From Homarus americanus (lineage: Eukaryota > Arthropoda > Malacostraca > Decapoda > Nephropidae): a stretch of DNA of 64,000 bases. This document shows, piece by piece, positions 32,325 through 44,635 of the stretch. The position numbers and the translations under genes are program-made. The notes under the pieces were generated by a model. It saw only the letters and a list, made by a program, of their open reading frames with translations. It ran no database searches and was not told where the DNA came from. The first letter of the stretch is position 1, and every line of letters begins with the position of its first letter. The stretch spans positions 4,955,912-5,019,911 of the forward strand of contig NW_024726235.1 in the NCBI RefSeq assembly GCF_018991925.1. Reading direction: 5' to 3'.

Positions 32325-32905
32325 ACTGTTGCTGTTCCACCACCCTGTTGCTTTTCCACCACCCTGTTGCTGTTCCACCACCCTGTTGCTGTTCCACCCA
32401 CATTATTGTTGTTCCACCGCCCTGTTGCTGTTCCATGTTCACCACCCTGTTGCTGTTCACCACATTGTTGTTCCACCTCCCTGTTGCTGTTCACCACCCT
32501 GTTGCTGTTCCACCACACATTATTGTTGATTTCCACCACCCTATTTAACAATTTCCACCTGTTGCTGTTCACCCATATTGTTGTTCCACCACCCTGTTGC
32601 TGTTCACCACCTTGTTGCTGTTCCACCACATTATTGTTGTTCCACCACCCTGTTTGCTGTTCCACCACCTGTTTAACAGTTCCACCACACATTATTGTTG
32701 TTCCACCGCCCTGTTGCTGTTCCACCACCCTGTTGCTTTTCCACCACCCTGTTGCTGTTCCACCACCCTGTTGCTGTTCCACCACCCTGTTGCTGTTCCA
32801 CCACCCTGTTGCTGTTCCACCACATTATTGTTGTTCCACCGCCCTGTTGCTGTTCCACCGCCCTGTTGCTGTTCCACCACCCTGTTGCTGTTCCACACTG
32901 ATGGT
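32325..32905. repeat. 19-bp minisatellite, accaccctgttgctgttcc, ~30 copies
   Basis: Regular at the left edge and from about 32690 onward. Between 32430 and 32680 units are shortened or disturbed (gttcaccac, atttaacaat). A variant accacattattgttgttcc recurs about every five to ten copies. Confidence 0.93.
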
Positions 32906-32994
32906 TCCGCACCTTCACCATATTGTTACTGATGCTGATAATGGTAAAACAGATGACGACAGGGTGAATCAGGATGAATGATGCTATTAAACTG

Positions 32995-33565
32995 TAGCTG
33001 CTGTACTTGGCGCTGCTGTTACTAATACTGTAGCTGCTGTACTTGGCGCTGCTGTTACTAATACTGTAGCTGCTGTACTTGGCGCTACTGTTACTAATAC
33101 TGTAGCTGCTGTACTTGGCGCTGCTGTTACTAATACTGTAGCTGCTGTACTTGGCGCTGCTGTTACTAATACTGTAGCTGCTGTGCTGCGCTGCTGTTAC
33201 TAATACTGTAGCTGCTGTACTTGGCGCTGCTGTTACTAATACTGTAGCTGCTGTACTTGGCGCTGCTGTTACTAATACTGTACTTGTGCTGCTGTTACTA
33301 ATACTGTAGCTGCTGTACTTGGCGCTGTTGTTACTTAATACTGTAGCTGCTGTACTTGTGCTGCTGTTACTTAATACTGTAGCTGCTGTACTTGTGCTGC
33401 TGTTACTTAATACTGTAGCTTCTGTACTTGGTGCTGCTGTTACTTAATACTGTAGCTGCTGTACTTGGCGCTGCTATTACTTAATACTGTAGCTGCTGTA
33501 CTTGGCGCTGCTGTTACTTAATACTGTAGCTGCTGTACTTAGCGCTGCTGTTACCAAATACTGTA
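32995..33565. repeat. 36-bp minisatellite, ~16 copies
   Basis: Core ctgtagctgctgtacttggc then gctgctgttactaata, period 36. Later copies carry cttaata (37 bp) or lack ggc (33 bp), so two length variants occupy different parts of the array. Confidence 0.94.
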
Positions 33566-34144
33566 AATGCTGTTAATGTACATCACAACACTACGGTACT
33601 CAACAAATGAAATACTCTCATATGTTAGTGAAGAAAAAATATACCTGAGAATTACAAATAAAATATATAACAAAGATCCTTGATAAAATAACTAAAAAAA
33701 TATTAATAAAACAAACAGGAAACCTTATGTTGATAAAAGTTGATATAAGATGGATGTTGACCTTTTGAAGACACAGGTCAAAAGGTCAAGAAGTGAAGGT
33801 TTATTTTGTGTTGGTTTGATGTTAACACCTTGATTATATGAAGGTTAATTAGCTACTGTATATTAATTACGTGTTGCAATAAAGATTTTTCAATAGACTC
33901 ATGATCCTTAGGGAAAAACACACACATTTATATACCATATTATATTAATTTTATCTATGCAATTATTCCCTCAATAGACCATAACAATTTCTAATATACA
34001 GTACTACAGTATATCAACTTTTGTAATGCCATTATGAACGGGTTTTATCCACGAGGTTTTCATTTCATTATAATACAAAATGTGGTGTTTTGGTTTAATT
34101 TGGTTGATTGGTTTACTATTATTACTTGTGAGTCAAATGTAGTG
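33566..34144. other. Unique AT-rich DNA, no feature recognised
   Basis: No gene, element end or RNA noticed. Confidence 0.6.
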
Positions 34145-34455
34145 GATGATGTTGTAGCTAATTCTTGATGTTTATGTTGTAGCTAATTCTTGATGTTTAT
34201 GTTGTAGGTAATTCTTGATGTTTATGTTGTAGGTAATTCTTTTGTTTATGTTGTAGTTAATTCTTCTCTTTATGTCGTAACTAATTCTCATGTTTATGTT
34301 GTAGCTAATTCTTGATGTTTATGTTGCAGCTAATTCTTGATGTTTATGTTGTATGTAATTCTTATGTTTATGTTGTAACTAATTCTTCTCTTTATGTTGT
34401 AACTAATTCTTATGTTTATGTTGTAGGTAATTCATATGTTTATATTTTAACTAAT
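34145..34455. repeat. 25-bp minisatellite, ~12 copies
   Basis: Core gtagctaattcttgatgttt then atgtt, with shortened variants (ttcttatg, ttcttctc) in the right half. Confidence 0.92.
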
Positions 34456-35160
34456 TATTACCCATTTTCCGGCAGGTAAGAATAATCCTCGCTGTGGTCT
34501 ACCTGAGTTGGCTCAATCGGCGCAGTATCAGCCCAGGTGCGCAGTGTTGCTTGGTCTCCTCACAGCGCTAACCGAATCCTGCGCAGTGTAAAGTGAATTA
34601 TACACTCAGGACTAATACATTTACTGTGATCATCGAGTACTTGTGAGGTAGGGTCTTGTAGGATTTTGTAGGGCTACTTATGAGCTTGTAGGATCTTGTA
34701 GGACCCTTTGAGGAGGTTTTGGTGAGAGGGTTAGTGAATGAGCTTCCTTCTTTTATATCAACAGGTTCTTCTGATATCTTTTAGAAATAATGTATATATT
34801 TACTTACAAACTTTCAAATCCATAAAAATCATTAATATCCTAAATAAAACTATTGATATTTTTCATTACTTATAAACTTTAAATATAAGTATCATTCAAT
34901 AACCCAAATATAAGGTATAATTATTTTTTTTTTCATTTAGATTATTAGTATTGGTGTTATTGTATTTGACTATAGTGGGATAACGCTCATACTGTAATTT
35001 CACCTTTTAGAAATTTTTGGTAATTGTTAAAAGTATCTCATAGTTATGTAATAGTTGTAATTATCGGATGAGATAATTGATATATAATCGATTATGATAA
35101 GATTTTAATTTGTTGGTGAGATGGTGAGTGATAGTGGTAGTCGTTTATATATAAGACGAT
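34456..35160. other. Unique DNA with a small 'cttgtagga' repeat
   Basis: The word cttgtaggat recurs at about 34650-34705. The segment 34500-34580 has a tRNA A-box-like word but no B box. No gene seen. Confidence 0.5.
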
Positions 35161-35475
35161 ATGACCATGATAACACGACCCCAACACCATGACGACATGA
35201 CACCACGACGCCACGACCACGACGACACTACCACGACGCCACGATCACTTCAACACGACCACGACGCCACGATCACGACAACACGACCACGACGCCACGA
35301 CACGACAACCATGACAACGACGCCACGACCACGACGACACTACCACGACGCCACGATCACTTCAACACGACCACGACGCCACGATCACGACAACACGACC
35401 ACGACGCCACGACCACGACAACACGACCACGACAACACGATCACGACAACACGACCACGACAACACGACCAAAAC
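35161..35475. repeat. CGACCA/CGACGCCA repeat with a larger duplication
   Basis: acgaccacgacgccacgatc words throughout. The block containing actaccacgacgccacgatc and acttcaacacgacc appears at about 35226-35275 and again at about 35337-35387, about 111 bp apart, showing a segmental duplication in the array. The Thr/Asp/Arg/His frame is a by-product. Confidence 0.9.
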
Positions 35476-35939
35476 AGTGAAAAACCTGACGCCAATATCA
35501 TGACTAATTCTTGAGTGAAAAATTTCCTGTAACTTAACCACATTTTTTATTTATTTTGGCTGGTATTTACGTTAATATATATGAACTTGAACGAAGGGTT
35601 ACAGAACAGTGGATGAATGAACGATGATTGACGTAATTACAAAAGATAAGGTTTCAAATTTTGTCAAATGAGAGTTTTAGTCAAATGAGAGTTTTAGTTT
35701 TTTGTTTTGTTGTTGTCGTGACGGTAGATAAGAACCCTAGGGAAATCTATTGTCGGTTCTTGGTAACGAGGGAGGGGAGGGTGGTGAAGCCTTCCGTTAA
35801 CATTAGTGAAGCCTTGTGATGGGATCGAGTGAAGCCTTCCAGCGAATCTTTAGCAACGAAATCTGAATGACTACCACTAATGAGATGCCTGAAATTCGTT
35901 ACTAATGCTCTTTATATTCTGAATCATTAGTGATATCTT

Positions 35940-36645
35940 TACGTTTTAGAATGTTCAAGTGCACAAGTGTTAAGATTACACAGGTGTCATGGTCCAGGTG
36001 TTGGTAATATTATGACTTATAGGAATAATTCGTACACTTAAACAGGTTTTGTGTATTAGGTGTGTTAATTATCACAGGTGTGTAATTACTAAAAATATGT
36101 CAACTAACAATGTCGTATTAATTAGGACAAGTGTGCTAATTATCAAAGGTGTGCTGGTTATCAGTGGTCTGTTGACTATCACAGGTTTGTTGAATATCAC
36201 AGATGTATAAAATTACCACAGGTGTGTTAATCAGTAGAGGTGATATTGCCTCTTAATGAGACGTCAGAACAGCTGTGGTTGCTAACTACAGGTGCTATCC
36301 CTTGACTAGTCACAGGTGTGCTACTTAGCATACGTTAATTAATACAGCTATTACCGCTCACCACAGCTGTATTTTCGTCTTTGGTGCAGATATTGTTAAT
36401 TAGTATAGATGTGGTAATACCTTGCTCTTACATAAATCAGTATACGTTTTCGTTAAGTACACGTGTGGTGTTATGTATGACAGATGTTTTCAAGAAATAC
36501 AGATACTTCTCACTGTAGATTCTGTACACAACACAGGTGCTGTCGCTTAATACAAATTTTTTCACCTAATGCACTTGTTATTTAATACAGATGTTACTAA
36601 CTGCTACAAGAGTCATTAGGTAGTACAGGTGTTCTATTATTCATA
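35940..36645. repeat. Degenerate CACAGGTGT (E-box) repeat region
   Basis: About 700 bp in which acaggtgt or acagctgt recurs about 15-20 times at irregular 30-50-bp spacing, often after attatc or ttaat. It looks like a very old minisatellite, or a cluster of CAGGTG/CAGCTG E-boxes. The repetition is visible; the role is unknown. Confidence 0.6.
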
Positions 36646-37290
36646 TCCTCGTTATTTAGATCAGATGTTACTTAATAGCATCATTAGTACTATATAAGAC
36701 TTCTGAGTATGATTATAACCTAAAAAAATCAATTAAACTTTTCGTTAAGTCAGCCTCACCAACTGAACACTACCCTTGTATATGATCAAAGTTCAAAGAA
36801 GCATTATGAGGTAACCCAGAGACTTAACCTTCGAGCATAATAAATTACCTTCAAGTATAATAAAAGTAAAATTTGCATAAACAATTAACCAGCCTACAAG
36901 TTGCCTAGTATATAAATTAGTCAAATCAGTTATCTAATCTAGGGGGTTAATTAAATTTAGATAAGCCTAATGACTTATCTAGAAACTTAATTTGCTCAGC
37001 ATGATTATAATAAATTACCTCGAAGCATAATTAACGTCACTGTTATCACTGTGACATTGTGGAGCGTAATTAGCAGTACATGGGACTCATAGATAGACTA
37101 ATTAAACCCATATGAGTATAATAGATTAATTATGGGGGGTAGAAATGACCCCAAGTTGACTTAATAAATTAATTGGGGATATATTTAACCATATGATAAT
37201 CAATAGCTAGGGAATATAATTAATTATATATGTTTACTTATATAGATCAATAGTTCAACATATTTTACAATAATTACTGTTTTGTTTGGA
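36646..37290. other. AT-rich DNA with loose repetition
   Basis: Words such as cataataaattacctt and ttaattaaa recur without fixed period. No gene seen. Confidence 0.5.
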
Positions 37291-37299
37291 TGATGACCT

Positions 37300-37485
37300 T
37301 CCTCTCGCTGGTTAGCTGTTTACACTCTGGATTCACTCCTCTCTCTGGCTAGTTGTTTACACTCTGGATTCACTCCTCTCGCTGGCTAGTTGTTTACACT
37401 CTGGATTTACTCCCCTCGCTGGCTAGTTGTTTACACTGGATTCACTCCTCTCGCTAGCTAGTTGTTTACACTCTGGATTCAATAT
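37300..37485. repeat. 37-bp minisatellite, ~5 copies
   Basis: Core gttgtttacactctggattc then actcctctcgctggcta, with minor substitutions and one 2-bp deletion. Confidence 0.93.
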
Positions 37486-37619
37486 CTGGTGCCGAGTCAA
37501 CGAAGTTAGTCACCGTCCCTTCATTGTGTGGTGTAACAAGTCAATTACCGCGGCTGAGAGCGTGTCGGCAAGTAACTCCCAGGAAGAGGAAGCGTGTAGT
37601 GTGGTGTGTTAGGGAGAAC

Positions 37620-38110
37620 ATAAGCATTACAATAGAGGTTGATTAAGACGTTTCTATGCAGTGGGTGTTACCGAGAGCATTCTTGAAGACGATATTCTAA
37701 AGCCGTCAGATAAGTTATTGTAGTAGAATGATAACAGTGTTATTTTTAAACTACATCTTGTTATTTTTCTAACGTGATTTACCAACAAAACTGAATTATT
37801 GAAATATACAGTATGTTAATAGCTCAGTCGATTTGCGGATCGTATTCCAGGGTAATGGTTAGTTAGTGCGGTTGGCGAGTTGTCCGGTCTTCTCGGACTA
37901 TTCCTTGACACTGGGTCATGCAACTCGTTAACTTAGGGTGTGATTGTTGTGTTGGCGACAGCTTCTACACCTTAAACAAATTCACGCCTAGGTGGCCCTT
38001 GGGGCGGCCATCCTCGTGACACGAGGAGCAACCATTATATACTTTACGTGTATGTCCGGTAATATATACACTATACGGTATACTAAGGTTATCGTTCATG
38101 TAACCAATTT
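37620..38110. other. Unique DNA, no feature recognised
   Basis: Ordinary composition. No gene recognised. Confidence 0.6.
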
Positions 38111-38114
38111 AATA

Positions 38115-41085
38115 TATCTCCTCTCACAGTGCCTCCTCCTCCTCCCTATCTCCTCTCACAGTATCTCCTTTCACAGTGCCTCCTCCTCCTCCTATCTCCT
38201 CTCTGGTACTCCTCCTCCTCCCCTGTCTCTCCTGCCTCCTCCTCCTCCCTATCTCCTCTCACAGTGCCTCCTCCCCTCCCCTCCTATCTCCTCTCACAGT
38301 GCCTCCTCCTCCTCCTCCCTATCTCCTCTCACAGTGCCTCCTCCTCCTCCTATCTCCTCTCACAGTGCCTCCCTCCTCCTCCCTCTCTCCTCTCACAGTG
38401 CCTCCTCCTCCTCCCTCCCCTATCTCCTCTCACAGTGCCTCCTCCTCCTCCTCTCCTCTCACAGTGCCTCCTCCTCCTCCTCCCTATCTCCTCTCACAGT
38501 GCTCCTCCTATCTCCTCTTAGTGCCTCCTCCTCCTCCCCCCTCCTCTCCAGTGCCTCCTCCCTCTCCCTCTCTCCTCTCCTGTGCCTCCTCCTCCTCCCT
38601 ATCTCCTCTCCCAGTGCCTCCTCCTCCTCCCCTATCTCCTTTCACACACCTCCCTATCTCACTCTCACATTCCTCCTCCTCCCTATCTCCTCTCCACAGT
38701 GCCTCCTCCTCCTCCCCTCTCCTCTCCCACAGGTGCCTCCTCCTCCTCCCTCTCCTCTCCACGTGCCTCCTCCTCCTCCTCCCTATCTCCTCTCACAGTG
38801 CCTCCTCCTCCTCCTATCTCCTCTCACAGTGCCTCCCTCCTCCTCCTCTCCTTCTTCCTCTCACTTCAGTACCTCCTCCTCCTCCTATCCTCTCACCAGT
38901 ACCTCCTCCTCCTCCCTCTCCTCTCACAGTGCCTCCTCCTCCTCCCCTCCTATATCCTTTACCCTCCTCCTCCTCCTCCTATCTCCTCTCCCAGTCCTCC
39001 TCCTCCCCTCCCTCCCTCTCCAGTGCCTCCTCCTCCTCCTCCTACTCCTCTCATCTCCTCTCTCCTCTCCTCTCCTCCTCCTCCTCCTCCCCTCTCCCTC
39101 TCCTGATGCCTCCTCCTCTCCTCCCCCCTCCTCTCCCTCTCCTCCTCCTCCTCCTCCCTCCTCCTCTCCCACTCTTCCTCTCCTCCTCTATCTCCTCTCC
39201 TGCCTCCTCCTCCTCCTCCCCTCTCCTCTCACCCCCTCCTCCTCCTCCTCTCCCTGATCTCCCTCCTCCTCCTCCTCCTCCATTCTCCTACTCTCCCCTC
39301 CCTCCCATCCTCCTCTCCCTCACCCTCCTCCTCCTCCTCCCTACCTCTCCTCCCTCCTCCCCTCCCCCTCCCTCCTCCTCCCTATTCCTCTCCCAGTGCC
39401 TCCTCCTCCCCTCCTCCCTGTCCCTCTCACTGCCTCCTCTCCTCCTATATCCTCTCACCTCCTCCTCCTCCCTCCCCCATTCCTCTCTTCCACAGTGCCT
39501 CCTCCTCCTCCTCCCTTCTCTCACAGTGCCTCCTCCTCCTCCCTATATCCTCTCCACAGTGCCTCCTCCTCCTCACTCCCAGTGCCTCCTCCTCCTCCCT
39601 CCCTATATCCTCTCCAGTGCCTCCTCCTCCTCCCCTCCCTGTATCCTCTCACTGTGCCTCCTCCTCCCTCCCTATCCTCTCACAGTGCCTCCTCCTCCTC
39701 CTCCTGTCTCCTCTCCTGTGCCTCATCCTCCTCCCTATATCTCTCACAGTACCTCCTCCTCCTCCTCCCCTATATCCTCTCACAGTGCCTCCTCCTCCTC
39801 CCTATCTCCTCTCACAGTGCCTCCTCCTCCTCCTCCTCTTCTCAGCCAGTGTGTCTCCTCCTCCTCCCTCTCCTCTCCCAGTGCCTCCTCCTCCTCCTCC
39901 CTCTCCCTCTCCCCAGGCTACCTCCTCCTCCTCCCCTCTCCTTCACCCCCCTCCCCTCTCCCCTCCCACAGTACCTCCTCCTCCTCCCTCTCCTCTCACG
40001 TGCCTCCTCCTCCTCCTCTCCTCTTACAGTGCCTCCTCCTCCTCCTCCTCTCTCTCACAGTACCTCCTCCCACCATCTCCTCTCACACTGCCTCCTCCTC
40101 CTCCCTCTCTCCTCTCAAGTGCCTCCTCCTCCTCTTCCCTCCTCTCCAGTGCCCCTCCTCCTCCCCTTCCCTCTCCTCTCCCTCCTCCTCCTCCTCCTCT
40201 CTCTCACCTCCTGCCTCCTCCTCCTCCTCCTCTCCCTCTCTCCTCCTCCTCCCTCCTCCTCCTCCTCCCCTCTCTCCTCTCACTGCCTCCTCCTCCTTCC
40301 CTCTCCTCTCACAGTGCCTCCTCCTCCTCCCTCTCCTCCTCCTATCTCCCTCTCCCCTCCTCCTCCCTCCTCACCTCCCTCCTCCTCCCTCCCTCCCTCT
40401 CCACCCCCTCCTCCTCCCTCCCCTCAGTCCTCTTCCTCCTCCCCTATCTCCTCACAGTGCCTCCTCCTCCTCCTCCTCTTCCTCTCCACTGCCTCCTCCT
40501 CCTCCACCCTCTCCTCTCTGATGCCTCCTCCTCCTCCCTCTCCTCTCCCCAGGCCTCCTCCTCCTCCCCTATCTCCTCTCACATCCTCCTCCTCCTCCTC
40601 CTCCCTATCTCCTCACACTGCCTCCTCCTCATCCCTATCTCCTCTCCCTGCCTCCTCCTCCTCCTCTCCTCTCACCAGTGCCTCCTCCCCTCCTCTCTCC
40701 TCTCACAGTGCCTCCTCCTCATCCCTATCTCCTCACAGTGCTTCCTCCTCCTCCTCCTCTCACTGTGCCTCCTCTCATCCCTATCTCCTCTCACAGTGCC
40801 TCCTCCTCCTCCTCCCTATCTTCTCTCATAGTGCCTCCTCCTCATCCTCCCTATCTCCTCTCCACTGCCTCCTCCTCCCTCCCTCTCACTCTCACAGTGC
40901 CTCCTCCTCCCTACCTCCTCTCACAGTGCTTCCCTCCTCCCTACCTCCTCTCACAGTGCCTCCTCCTCCTCCTCCCTATCTCCTCTCACTGTGCCTCCTC
41001 CTCATCCTCCCTATCTCCTCTCACACTGCCTCTTCCTCCTCCTCCACCCTCTTCTCTCACACTGCCTGTACCTCTTCCCCCTCCT
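38115..41085. repeat. CTCCTCCTCC-rich satellite, ~32-bp unit, 3 kb
   Basis: The unit is ctatctcctctcacagtgcc followed by a (TCC)n run of 3-5. It is fairly regular at the left edge (38130-38500) and again at the right (40600-41050), and heavily eroded between. Plus frames of 421, 781, 615 and 404 codons, all Ser/Pro/Leu, arise because C/T-only DNA cannot form stop codons. No gene is proposed. Confidence 0.95.
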
Positions 41086-41253
41086 CCCCCATTCCCCGCA
41101 CCATCACCACACAGCCCCCCTCCTCGTGTGTACCAGTTGGGGGCAGCATCTACAGACTTCAGGCAGGAGATATGAACTGTATGTCATGGAGGGATACTGT
41201 GGCTTATGTGTTCGTCTCGTGTCGTAGGATTTTTTTATTGTAAGACATGAATT

Positions 41254-41370
41254 AGAAACTAGCTAGATATGAAAGAGAAACTAGATAGACATGAAATAGA
41301 AACTAGCTAGACATGAAATTGAAACTAGATCGGCATGACACAGAAACTAGCTAGACATGATACAGAAACA
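41254..41370. repeat. 22-bp minisatellite, 5 copies
   Basis: gaaactagctagacatgaaa plus two bases, repeating every 22 bp (first step 23), with substitutions. Confidence 0.92.
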
Positions 41371-42012
41371 GCCTTAGATCTCGGTATAACATTATCACCT
41401 TGAAGAACACTGCGTCAAGGTTACTTTTTTGTTTGATTATTCGTATTAGATTAATTTTTGTTTTGCTTTTGTTTTGTTTTATTTTTATCTTGATTCTGTC
41501 TGTCATAAGCTTGTAAGGATGTGAAGCTAATCCACAGGGGGGTGGTGGGGAGTAAAGCTTAGTCCAGGGCCTTGACATGACAGGGTGACTGACAAGCTCT
41601 GTGACAGTCCAAAGGAGCGAGTGGTTAGTATAGTCCTGGGTGTTGAGATGACAGTGTGGCCAACTCGGTGATCAACTTTACGACGGTCGGGGACGGAATG
41701 ACTAGTAGTTTTTTAGTCTCCCTTTCCTTCCTTCCTTCCTTCCTTCCTTCCTCTTCTTAGGACAAGCAGTGGCAGCCTGTTGAGAGCAAGACAAAGTTTT
41801 TCATACCCCATCAAAAACTACCCGATACCACTGCCCTCCCCCCCCCCCCACGACGGTCGAACCCAAACCTACGGGAACAAGTTGCACGCATTGACAAACA
41901 GAAGCGGTGGACATTCACTTGAGCAGATGTGTTTAACTGTGCTACACATATCTTTAAATTCGAGGGTAGATATATGTGTTCATCTGAGGTAATTATCTCG
42001 TTTCTTATGTAT
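41371..42012. other. Unique DNA with (CTTC)n at 41727-41752
   Basis: Ordinary composition with one short tetranucleotide run and a C11 run near 41839. No gene recognised. Confidence 0.6.
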
Positions 42013-42027
42013 TAAAAAAAGAAAAAA

Positions 42028-42135
42028 GGCCCAGCAGCGGTGGTCAAGGGGCTGTAACACTCACCCTCCCGGACCCATCGGTAAGTTCGTTCGAGTCCCC
42101 CGCCTGGCCACTGAGCTAACTGTGTGCCTTCTCTT
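42028..42135 (+). mobile_element. tRNA-derived SINE (head region)
   Basis: An A-box-like tggtcaaggggc at 42041-42052 is followed 37 bp later by a B box GTTCGAGTCC at 42089-42098, tRNA-gene spacing. The 3' continuation (gcctggccactgagctaact) is not tRNA-like, and no acceptor stem is evident, so this is a SINE rather than a tRNA gene. Its head differs from that of the minus-strand SINE at 26.2-26.4 kb, suggesting a separate family. The 3' boundary and target-site duplication were not found. An A-rich run precedes the element. Confidence 0.6.
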
Positions 42136-42417
42136 TATCTATAAAAGAGGATATTTCTCACGCTCAGGAAACATAATTCCTATATCATCCTTTCCTTATC
42201 ATTACACCTGACTAGTAAAGTGGAGTTTAGATAAATATTGGCTATTAATAATGCTATTTCGTTTCCTATGTATGATAATTTGAATGGGAGTGAAGGAAAT
42301 AGAGTCCAAAGTAAAGAATGTCGCATCGATATAATGTGTATAGTTAGTCTTATCAAAGGATAGGAAGCAGCTGCTGTCTGAAGCTGCTGTGGTAGGGAGG
42401 GTAGACTTTACCCTCCC

Positions 42418-42505
42418 TCCTCCTCCTCCACCACCACCACCACCACACTACCACACCACCACATATGGGACAACGCGGCTGACGTGTGTGTGTGTGTGTG
42501 TACCT
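42418..42505. repeat. (CCT)n/(CCA)n and (GT)n short runs
   Basis: cctcctcctccaccaccacc at about 42418-42465 and GT run at about 42485-42501. Confidence 0.9.
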
Positions 42506-42619
42506 TATGGGGCAGTGTATTACCGATTGGGAGATTCTACCTGAAGGGGCCGAGACTACCTGATGATGTTTGACCTACCTGAAGGGGTACTAGCTACGCC
42601 AGGCTTATTGGCCGCTAGT

Positions 42620-43650
42620 AAAGAGGGAGACTCAAGGGCCACACTACCTGGCCACTAGCTGAGAGACCTTCAACACCTGCCACACTACCTGGCCACTAGC
42701 TGAGAGACCTTCAACACCTGCCACTCTACCTGACCACTAGCTAAGACACCTTCAACACCTGCCACACCTACCTGGCCACTAGCTGAGAGACCAACACCTG
42801 CCACACTATCTGGCCACTAAGCTGAGACCTTCAACACCTGCCACTCTACCCGGCCATAAGCGAGAGACCTTCAACACCTGCCACTCTACCTGGCCACTAG
42901 CTAAGAGACCTTCAACACCTGCCACTATCTATTTTTTCTTTGAGACCATCCAGCACCTGCCACACTACCCGGCTACGAGAGGCTGAGAGACCTTCAACAC
43001 CTGCCACTCTACCTGGTCACTAGCTATGAGAGACCTTCAACACCTGCCACTCTGCCTGGCCCACAAGCTGAGGGAGCCTTCAGCACCTGCCACTCTACCT
43101 GGCCTTTACAAGCTGAGAGACCTTCAACACCTGCCACTCCTGGCCTGGCTGAGACCTTCAGCACCCTGCCACTCTGCACCCGGCCACTAGCTGAGAGACC
43201 TTCAGCACCTGCCTCCTGCCTGGCCACTAGCTGAGAGACCTTCAACACCTGCCACTCTACCTGGCCACTAAGCTAGAGACCAGCCCCAACACCTGCCACT
43301 CTACCCCGGCCACTAATGAGACCTTCAACACCTGCCACTCTACCTGGCCACTAGCTGAGACCAACCCAGCACCTGCCACTCTACCTGGCCACTAGCTGAG
43401 AGACCTTCAACACCTGCCACTCTACCTGGCCACTAGCTGAGAGACCTTCAACACCTGCCACTCTACCTGGCCACAAGCTGAGAGACCTTCAACACCTGCC
43501 ACTCTACCTGGCCACTAGCTGAGAGACCTTCAACACCTTCCACACTGCCTGGCCACTAGCTGAGAGACCTTCAACACCTGCCACTCTACCTGGCCACTAG
43601 CTGAGAGACCTTCAACATCTGCCACTCTACCTGGCCACTAGCTGAGAGAA
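42620..43650. repeat. 41-bp satellite, ~25 copies
   Basis: Core gagagaccttcaacacctgc then cactctacctggccactagct, period 41. Clean from 43380 to 43645 and mostly at the left edge. Between 42780 and 43370 copies carry indels and local replacements. Confidence 0.95.
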
Positions 43651-43834
43651 AGAGATAGAGACCCCAGAACAGCTTCATTACAGCCAGTCTCCTAGAGCAG
43701 AGATACCATCTCGTAAATCCAGTAAGCCATTACTCCGGTTAGGTGTAATTAGCGCAGCGTCGTTTTGGCTACACTGCTGCATAACATTGTAGATTTGGCG
43801 ATACTGTGGACCCATAAATCAAACCTCCTCTTCT

Positions 43835-44010
43835 CTGCTCCTCCTTCACTCCCTCTCCTCCTCCTCCTCTTCTTCCTCCTCTTTCTCCTCTTCTCCTCCC
43901 CCTCCTCTTGTTCCTCTTTCTCCTCCTTCTCTTCATCCTCCTCTTCTTGCTCCTCCTCTTCCTCCTCCTACCTCTTTCTTCCTCATCCTCTTCTTCCTCC
44001 ATCTCCTTAT
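43835..44010. repeat. CTCCTCTTCC-rich pyrimidine tract
   Basis: Nearly pure C/T. The frames on both strands are compositional. Confidence 0.9.
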
Positions 44011-44078
44011 TATTGTTCTTATCTCGACCTTCTTGCCCATGTTAATAGTATTTTCTCAAACATTTGATATATATTGCA

Positions 44079-44081
<3 letters not shown>

Positions 44082-44152
<71 letters not shown>

Positions 44153-44153
44153 A
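44082..44153. repeat. (CT)n microsatellite
   Basis: About 34 CT units with one ctttct interruption. Confidence 0.96.
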
Positions 44154-44630
44154 AACTCTGTTGTATCTTTTGTTTTATCTCGCCTCTTGTTCATCGTCAT
44201 TATCATCCTATCTCCATCTTTCTCTTTTCCTCCTCGGCTTTCTCTTTTTCATTTAATTTTCTTCTCCTTCGCCTTCTTCTTTATGTTGTTTTCCTGTTTC
44301 TTCGTTTTTTCCTATTTCTGTTATTTTTTCTATTATTATTGTTGTTACCTATGTTATTTCATTCTTTGTTTCGTTCGTATTCATCTCATTATTTTCATTT
44401 ACTTTCAATATCTTACTAATTTTGACTATTTTCATTCCCTCCCTACCTTTTCTGCCTTAATTTTTTTTTTTTACTTATTTATCATTTCCTTCTACTTCTT
44501 CACCCACGTTATTAACTCCTTTCTCTTTTCTTCTTTGTCTTAATTTTCCATTAACTATCCTCTTCTCGTCTCCACTCTACATCTTTCTCGCCTTTCCTCT
44601 CTATTCTCTCTTCTCGACCCATCTGAGTGT
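44154..44630. repeat. T/C-rich low-complexity DNA
   Basis: Pyrimidine-rich on plus (ttctc, ttcatt, ttttt), ~80% C+T by eye. The hydrophobic Phe/Leu/Ser frames follow from composition. Confidence 0.65.
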
Positions 44631-44635
44631 AGACA

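Noticed and set aside
32136..32981. 281-codon Cys/Ser/Pro-rich frame
   Set aside because: It runs across two different minisatellites (21-bp and 19-bp units) and so is compositional.
34500..34580. Possible tRNA gene or SINE head (tggctcaatcggcgcagt)
   Set aside because: The A-box-like word has no B box at the right distance (only ccgaatcctg) and no cloverleaf closes.
37810..37940. Possible tRNA-like segment (tagctcagtcga)
   Set aside because: Only an A-box-like word is present. No B box or acceptor stem follows.
37992..41243. Ser/Pro/Leu-rich frames of 421, 781, 615 and 404 codons
   Set aside because: C/T-only DNA cannot form stop codons, so overlapping open frames are automatic. The indel-rich interior shows no frame preservation.
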